From: Bacteroidota bacterium
GTDB taxonomy: Bacteria; Bacteroidota; Bacteroidia; Chitinophagales; Chitinophagaceae
Direction of reading: 5' to 3'
DNA length: 10,669 nt
Assembly: GCA_023429985.1 (NCBI GenBank)
Contig: JAEZCV010000033.1
Coordinates: 1 to 10,669 of the forward strand
Shown here: positions 7,014 through 10,669 of the stretch, in pieces
How the letters are laid out: every line of letters begins with the position of its first letter
How positions within the stretch are numbered: position 1 is the stretch's first letter
Position numbers and translations under genes: made by a program
The notes under the pieces: model-generated
What the model was told of the DNA's origin: nothing
Databases searched by the model: none
Seen by the model: only the letters and a program-made list of their open reading frames with translations

Positions 7014-7508
7014 ATGGCAGATATAAAAAACAGTAATCTCCTTGAAAAAATTGAGGGCATCCATGAAATAAAGGATGCCCTTGTTGTTTTGGTAAAAACT
7101 GAATGGAATGCTGCAGTGGTAAATGAGTTGGAAGCAGGTGCAATTAGAATCCTGGAACAATACGGAGTTTCTACGCGAACGATAACCGTTCCGGGTGCAG
7201 TTGAAATTCCTTTTATCATTAAACAGTCCTGGGCACAGACAAATGCGCCATCGGCATTTATTGCGCTGGGTTGTGTGATCAAAGGCGATACGCCTCATTT
7301 CGATTATGTATGCCGGTCGGTAACCGACGGTATAACTTCTTTAAATCTTTCCATGGATGTTCCTGTAATTTTTGGTGTATTAACCGTGAATAACCAGGAG
7401 CAGGCCAATGAAAGAATTGGCGGTAAGCACGGACATAAAGGAGAAGAGGCAGCTATTACTGCTTTAAAAATGATGGTGCTGAATCATAAACTGAAGGAGT
7501 TGAAATGA
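7014..7508 (+). CDS. ribH: 6,7-dimethyl-8-ribityllumazine synthase
   Basis: Lumazine synthase condenses 5-amino-6-ribitylamino-uracil with 3,4-dihydroxy-2-butanone 4-phosphate, the penultimate step of riboflavin synthesis, and usually assembles into pentamers or 60-mer capsids. The family pattern is clear: WN (31-32) at the substrate-binding aromatic position, VPGAVEIPF (59-67), GCVIKGDTPHFDYVCRSV (86-103) with the proton-transferring His95, and NQEQANERIGG with the phosphate-binding Arg134, followed by HGHKGEEAA. At 164 residues it is of usual length. Other rib genes are not in the window. No FMN riboswitch can exist directly upstream, because only 7 bp separate it from the TPR gene, so expression must follow the upstream transcript. 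Its TGA stop overlaps the next ATG (ATGA, 7505-7508), implying translational coupling. Confidence 0.97.
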   Translation: MADIKNSNLLEKIEGIHEIKDALVVLVKTEWNAAVVNELEAGAIRILEQYGVSTRTITVPGAVEIPFIIKQSWAQTNAPSAFIALGCVIKGDTPHFDYVCRSVTDGITSLNLSMDVPVIFGVLTVNNQEQANERIGGKHGHKGEEAAITALKMMVLNHKLKELK

Positions 7509-8230
7509 AAGTGCAGTTATTCATTCCCTGCTTTGTAGACCAGTTGTACCCACAGGCTGCTTTCAATATGAAAAAGGTATTGGAGAAAGCAGGTTGCACA
7601 GTTCAATATAATACTGCACAAACCTGTTGTGGACAACCTGCATTTAATGCTGGTTATTGGGATGATGCAAGATCGGTATGTAAAAAATTCCTGGAAGATT
7701 TTAAAGAAGATCTTCCCATTGTAACGCCCAGCGCCAGCTGCGCAGGATTTATAAAAAATTACTACGCTACGCTCTTCGATAATTCATCGGTTCACAATGA
7801 AGTGATAGCAGTAAGTGCACGCTGTTTTGAATTCACCGAATTCCTGGTGCATCATTTAAAATTTACCAATGCAGATGCAAAGCTTGAAGGCAAAGCAACT
7901 TACCATGATTCGTGTGCAGGGTTGCGTGAGTGCAAGATCAAAAACGAACCTCGTTTGTTATTGCAAAATGTAGAAGGACTTGAACTGGTTGAAATGAACG
8001 ACGTGGAAACATGCTGTGGATTTGGTGGAACCTTTGCGGTAAAGTTTGAACCCATTTCAATAGCAATGGCCGAACAAAAAGTGGAGCACGCATTAGATAC
8101 CGGTGCGCAATATTTAATTTCAACCGACCTTTCCTGCCTGATGAATTTGCAGGGATATATTGATAATAAGGGCTACACTTTAAAGACCATGCATATTGCA
8201 GATGTACTGGCAGAAGGTTGGGATGCATAA
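7505..8230 (+). CDS. Two-CCG-domain (Fe-S)-binding protein, LutA/YkgE family
   Basis: This is a 241-residue protein with two cysteine-rich CCG domains. The first has Cys9 (FIPCFVDQLYP), CCGQP (41-45) and Cys79; the second has Cys137 (YHDSCAGLREC), CCGFGG (170-175) and Cys211. Such domains bind an unusual Fe-S cluster in heterodisulfide-reductase-type proteins. Length and motif order match LutA/YkgE, a component of the LutABC L-lactate oxidation complex. The LutB and LutC partners are not next to it, so lactate oxidation is only a possibility, and a quinone- or flavin-linked redox role is an equally open inference. The gene overlaps ribH by 4 bp and lies 10 bp before the EVE-domain gene. Coupling to riboflavin synthesis is suggestive, since partners of these proteins are often flavoenzymes. 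Confidence 0.88.
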   Translation: MKVQLFIPCFVDQLYPQAAFNMKKVLEKAGCTVQYNTAQTCCGQPAFNAGYWDDARSVCKKFLEDFKEDLPIVTPSASCAGFIKNYYATLFDNSSVHNEVIAVSARCFEFTEFLVHHLKFTNADAKLEGKATYHDSCAGLRECKIKNEPRLLLQNVEGLELVEMNDVETCCGFGGTFAVKFEPISIAMAEQKVEHALDTGAQYLISTDLSCLMNLQGYIDNKGYTLKTMHIADVLAEGWDA

Positions 8231-8240
8231 ATAAAATACT

Positions 8241-8672
8241 ATGGCTTACTGGCTTGTTAAATCAGAACCTTTTAAATACAGTTGGGATGATTTTGTAAAA
8301 GAAGGAATGGCTGTATGGGATGGAATAAGAAATTATGCCGCGCGCAATCATTTGCGTGATATGAAAAAAGGCGACCAGGTTTTCTTTTATCATTCTAATG
8401 AAGGATTGGAAATTGTTGGTATTGCAAAAGTTTCAAAGGAATCTTACCAGGATCCCACCACCGAAGATCAGGCATGGCTGGTGGTTGAACTGAAGCCATT
8501 TAAAAAATTAAAAAATCCTGTTTCGCTCAAACAAATAAAAGAGGAAAAATCTTTGAAGGATATGGCATTGCTGCGTATCAGCAGGTTATCTGTACAACCG
8601 GTGAAGGAAGAGGAGTGGGAGAAAGTAATGGAGATGAGTGACCTTGCTTCAAAGGGGAAGCCCGTTAAATAA
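8241..8672 (+). CDS. EVE-domain protein (PUA-like, thymocyte nuclear protein 1 type)
   Basis: This is a single-domain protein of 143 residues with the hallmark features of the EVE family: an N-terminal YWLVKSEPFKYSWDDF (3-18), WDGIRNYAARNHLRDM (26-41), then KKGDQVFFYHS (42-52), IVGIAKV, and a WLVVELKPFKKL strand followed by LKQIK. EVE domains have a PUA-like fold. Known members bind modified bases in DNA (5-methyl- or hydroxymethylcytosine) or are thought to bind modified RNA, and they are frequent as fusions in defence systems. This one is stand-alone, with no restriction or methylase gene nearby, which fits the housekeeping type more than a defence role. It is the last gene of the plus-strand series and faces the flippase gene. 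Confidence 0.93.
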   Translation: MAYWLVKSEPFKYSWDDFVKEGMAVWDGIRNYAARNHLRDMKKGDQVFFYHSNEGLEIVGIAKVSKESYQDPTTEDQAWLVVELKPFKKLKNPVSLKQIKEEKSLKDMALLRISRLSVQPVKEEEWEKVMEMSDLASKGKPVK

Positions 8673-8710
8673 GAATTGATGTTTAATTCTAAATATTTTT
8701 ATAGGTTTTC

Positions 8711-8779
8711 TCGCAAAGAACGCAATTAGGGAGCGCAGAGTGCGCAAATATTTCTATTGCGTGAAACCCTTTCGCAAAA
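8711..8779. repeat. Decayed CGCAAAG-type repeat between convergent genes
   Basis: The gap between the EVE and flippase genes contains TCGCAAAG (8711-8718), ACGCAAT (8720-8726), GCGCAGAG, TGCGCAAA, then inverted copies ATTGCGT (8756-8762) and CCTTTCGCAAAA. ACGCAAT and ATTGCGT pair perfectly as a 7-bp stem across 29 nt, and outer pairing is imperfect. It resembles, from memory, the GCGCAAAGACGCAAAG-type intergenic repeats common in Bacteroidota. It may end transcripts from both sides, but no U-tract supports a classical terminator. Confidence 0.4.
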
Positions 8780-8782
8780 AAA

Positions 8783-10225
8783 TCAATTTATCTTCAACTT
8801 ATTCATTACAAACCCAACCAGGTCCTTAATAATTAGATTTTTAAAAACATACAACTGCAGCATTACATAAACCACCGCACAAAAGCTTCCTGTAAGGCCA
8901 AGAATTACAAATGCATTATCCGAGAACAGGCGTGCTATAAATATCAATGGAACAAAGGCAAGTGAACTTAGAATGATGGTGCCTGTTAGCCTTGCTGGAA
9001 AATGCACAGGCAGTTCTTTTAGGGCATAGTAGCCAAGGAAAATACAAACTACCAGTTCAGCCAAAATACAGGACATGGCGGCGCCCATTTCCTGGTAAAG
9101 TGGACAAAGAATAAGATTGGCTCCAATGCTTACCACACTTCCAGTAATAACGCCTCTGAGTATTTTATTTTCTTTTCCAAAAGGAAGCAGTATCTGTACA
9201 AAGAAAATATTTCCAAGTCCTATAATCAGTGGTAATAAAGAAAGCAGCTGCAGCACAGGTGTGGAAGGAATAAATTCTTCTCCACCCAAAACCAGGATGA
9301 TTTCTTTCGATGCAAGGAAAATAAATAGGGTTAGCGGAATTGTAATCGTTAGCACATATTGCATGGACCTGTTAATGATTCTTTGTGCTTCTTTCTTATC
9401 GCCTGTTTCTACCAAAAATGACATCCTCGGCAACAGCACGCCGCCCAAATCATTGATAAAATTATGAGAAAGCCTGATGATCTTCAAAGCAGTTGTGTAA
9501 AACCCAACTGCAAGGCTTCCTGCAATAAATCCAAGTATCACGGTATCAAAAAAAGTATAGATGCTGAGTGTAATGGATGTAAGAAAGAAAACAAAAAGCG
9601 GACGGAAATGTCTTTTGGGATGGGCATCCCTGGTATTCAAACCTTTTCTTTTTAAAACATAAGAAAGATCAATGATCAAAATGATAAGGTTGGAAGCTAT
9701 GAGTATGCCATAATATATAACATAGTCAGATGCCTGGCGCACCAGCACAAATACGGCAATGAGTCCTGCTATTTTAATAATAAATGAACGCCTGGCTAAA
9801 AATTTAAAATCTTCCAGTCCGTGAATGAACCATTCCAGTCCGAAAGCACTCATCACAATATTTACAACAGCCAGTGTTATTAAAGCTTCCTCCGTAAATA
9901 CATCCGGCCTGGAAAATATCATTACGGCAAACAGCACCAGGCTTATAACGGTAATGACTAAGTGCAACAAAACAAGTTCTGTTGTTGACCTTGATAGCAG
10001 GCTTTTATCCTTCCTCGACCTGGCTATTTCACGGGCACCAAAAAATGGAATTCCAAATGCGGCGAATAAAATAAAAAACTGTGATGTGTAATCAATGAAA
10101 TTGATCTTTCCAATGTTCTCCGGGCCGAGTACCCGCGAGATATATGGGAATACTATAACAGGAGCGGCACTGTACAGGAAGGAAACAGCAAGCTGGTATA
10201 GCAGTTTGGGTTTTAAACTCGTCAC
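8783..10225 (-). CDS. Wzx-like polysaccharide flippase (MOP superfamily)
   Basis: This 480-residue, almost entirely hydrophobic protein has about 12-14 predicted membrane helices. It belongs to the polysaccharide transporter/Wzx group of the MOP superfamily, which moves lipid-linked oligosaccharide repeat units across the inner membrane for O-antigen, capsule or exopolysaccharide assembly. Diagnostic features are VIVFPYISRVLGPENIGKINF near residues 24-44, the FAAFGIPFFGAREIARSRKD segment (54-73), FGLEWFIHGLEDFKFLARRS, and the central LGFIAGSLAVGFYTTALKI (231-249) that starts the second half. The start is GTG at 10225; an in-frame TAA at 10234-10232 rules out anything longer. No glycosyltransferase or polymerase gene is adjacent, so the transported sugar is unknown. 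The upstream gene in the same direction ends 39 bp away, so the two may be co-transcribed. Confidence 0.9.
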   Translation of the reverse strand: MTSLKPKLLYQLAVSFLYSAAPVIVFPYISRVLGPENIGKINFIDYTSQFFILFAAFGIPFFGAREIARSRKDKSLLSRSTTELVLLHLVITVISLVLFAVMIFSRPDVFTEEALITLAVVNIVMSAFGLEWFIHGLEDFKFLARRSFIIKIAGLIAVFVLVRQASDYVIYYGILIASNLIILIIDLSYVLKRKGLNTRDAHPKRHFRPLFVFFLTSITLSIYTFFDTVILGFIAGSLAVGFYTTALKIIRLSHNFINDLGGVLLPRMSFLVETGDKKEAQRIINRSMQYVLTITIPLTLFIFLASKEIILVLGGEEFIPSTPVLQLLSLLPLIIGLGNIFFVQILLPFGKENKILRGVITGSVVSIGANLILCPLYQEMGAAMSCILAELVVCIFLGYYALKELPVHFPARLTGTIILSSLAFVPLIFIARLFSDNAFVILGLTGSFCAVVYVMLQLYVFKNLIIKDLVGFVMNKLKIN

Positions 10226-10264
10226 AACCCGTTAAATATCGGAAAGTATTGCTGATGATAAAAA

Positions 10265-10669
10265 CTAGCGGTTGCCTTTTCCTTTTTTTCCTTTGGATTT
10301 ATTTTTTTCTGATTGTGCTTTCAGTTTTTCCATATCAAGATTTCCCTCTTTATCTAGGAGAGGATCGGGCATAGGGAAATCGCCATCTTCCAGTGCCTGG
10401 TCAAATACTTTTTCAATATGAAGCCATTTGCCATCTACCCATTTAAAGCCTTCATAATCGCCATCGGGCACAAAGGTCCAGGGACTTTCCGGTTCGTCGG
10501 CTTCCGATACCAGGTGGTCTATCAGGATGATGCCCAGTTCTTCATCGTAATTAAAAGTAGTGGAGGCGTCTTTTTTATATTCAATGCTATAACGGAACTG
10601 CGTAGGTTTTTTAATGCTGTCTTTATCAAAACTGAAAAATGGTCCGCCGAAAACCGGCTGGTTCCTGTT
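10265..10669 (-). CDS. Conserved Bacteroidota protein of unknown function, 3' part
   Basis: The frame stays open from the TAG at 10267-10265 to the right edge (134 codons), so this is the C-terminal part of a longer gene whose start lies outside the window. A GTG at 10471 only looks like a start; conserved-looking sequence continues upstream of it. Visible stretches are NQPVFGGPFFSFDKD, QFRYSIEYKKDAS, DEELGIILIDHLVSEADEPE and VPDGDYEGFKWVDGKWLHI, ending in a lysine-rich disordered tail (KSKGKKGKGNR). The DHLVSE and PDGDYEGFKW segments match, in my memory, an uncharacterised protein widespread in this phylum. Alternating short beta-like segments suggest a globular beta-rich domain. No enzymatic motif is seen and no function is proposed. 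It lies 39 bp upstream of the flippase gene, on the same strand. Confidence 0.8.
   Translation of the reverse strand, partial: NRNQPVFGGPFFSFDKDSIKKPTQFRYSIEYKKDASTTFNYDEELGIILIDHLVSEADEPESPWTFVPDGDYEGFKWVDGKWLHIEKVFDQALEDGDFPMPDPLLDKEGNLDMEKLKAQSEKNKSKGKKGKGNR

Noticed and set aside
7505..8672. LutABC operon or an EVE-based defence island
   Set aside because: No LutB/LutC partner and no nuclease, methylase or other defence gene is adjacent; both genes look like single housekeeping copies at the end of a metabolic series.

Overview
The window looks like a chromosomal housekeeping segment from a member of the Bacteroidota, probably near Chitinophagaceae. The evidence is the style of the proteins (a stand-alone pyruvate dehydrogenase E1-alpha beginning MATKFSKETYLYWYELM, a Flavobacterium-type proton pyrophosphatase, a BlaI-type regulator), promoters of the form TTG-N20/21-TAnnTTTG, A-rich rather than Shine-Dalgarno leaders, and several TTG or GTG starts. 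No rRNA, tRNA, insertion sequence, prophage or CRISPR array is visible.

Layout. At the left edge, a BlaI/MecI-type repressor (minus) diverges from a pfkB-type phosphofructokinase (plus). The 180 bp between them carry a candidate BlaI operator and a pair of overlapping dyads. pfkB converges on hppA (minus, membrane pyrophosphatase), with a strong GC hairpin between them. hppA diverges from recF across about 320 bp that hold both promoters and two arrays of a 7-bp repeat, TTCAC(C/T)A. After recF comes a third array and then a tightly packed plus-strand series: pdhA, a membrane-anchored TPR protein, ribH, a LutA-like two-CCG-domain Fe-S protein and an EVE-domain protein. That series meets a convergent minus-strand pair, a Wzx-like flippase and a partial lineage-specific protein that runs off the right edge.

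How the genes relate. pfkB and hppA belong to central energy metabolism (glycolytic commitment; proton pumping from PPi). recF-TPR-ribH is, from memory, a frequent Bacteroidota neighbourhood; pdhA sits inside it here. The five genes from pdhA to the EVE gene are separated by at most 22 bp and include one ATGA overlap, so they are probably co-transcribed although their functions differ.

Most notable point. The recF reading frame has no ATG, GTG or TTG between its apparent promoter and the conserved N-terminus of RecF. That interval is filled by eight heptamer units. Related heptamer arrays lie upstream of hppA and pdhA, in the same orientation relative to each downstream gene. In pdhA a variant unit (TTGACTA) appears to supply the -33 promoter element. 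This suggests a mobile or expanding short repeat that reshapes promoters and start sites, possibly with length-dependent control of recF. All of this is inferred from one sequence.
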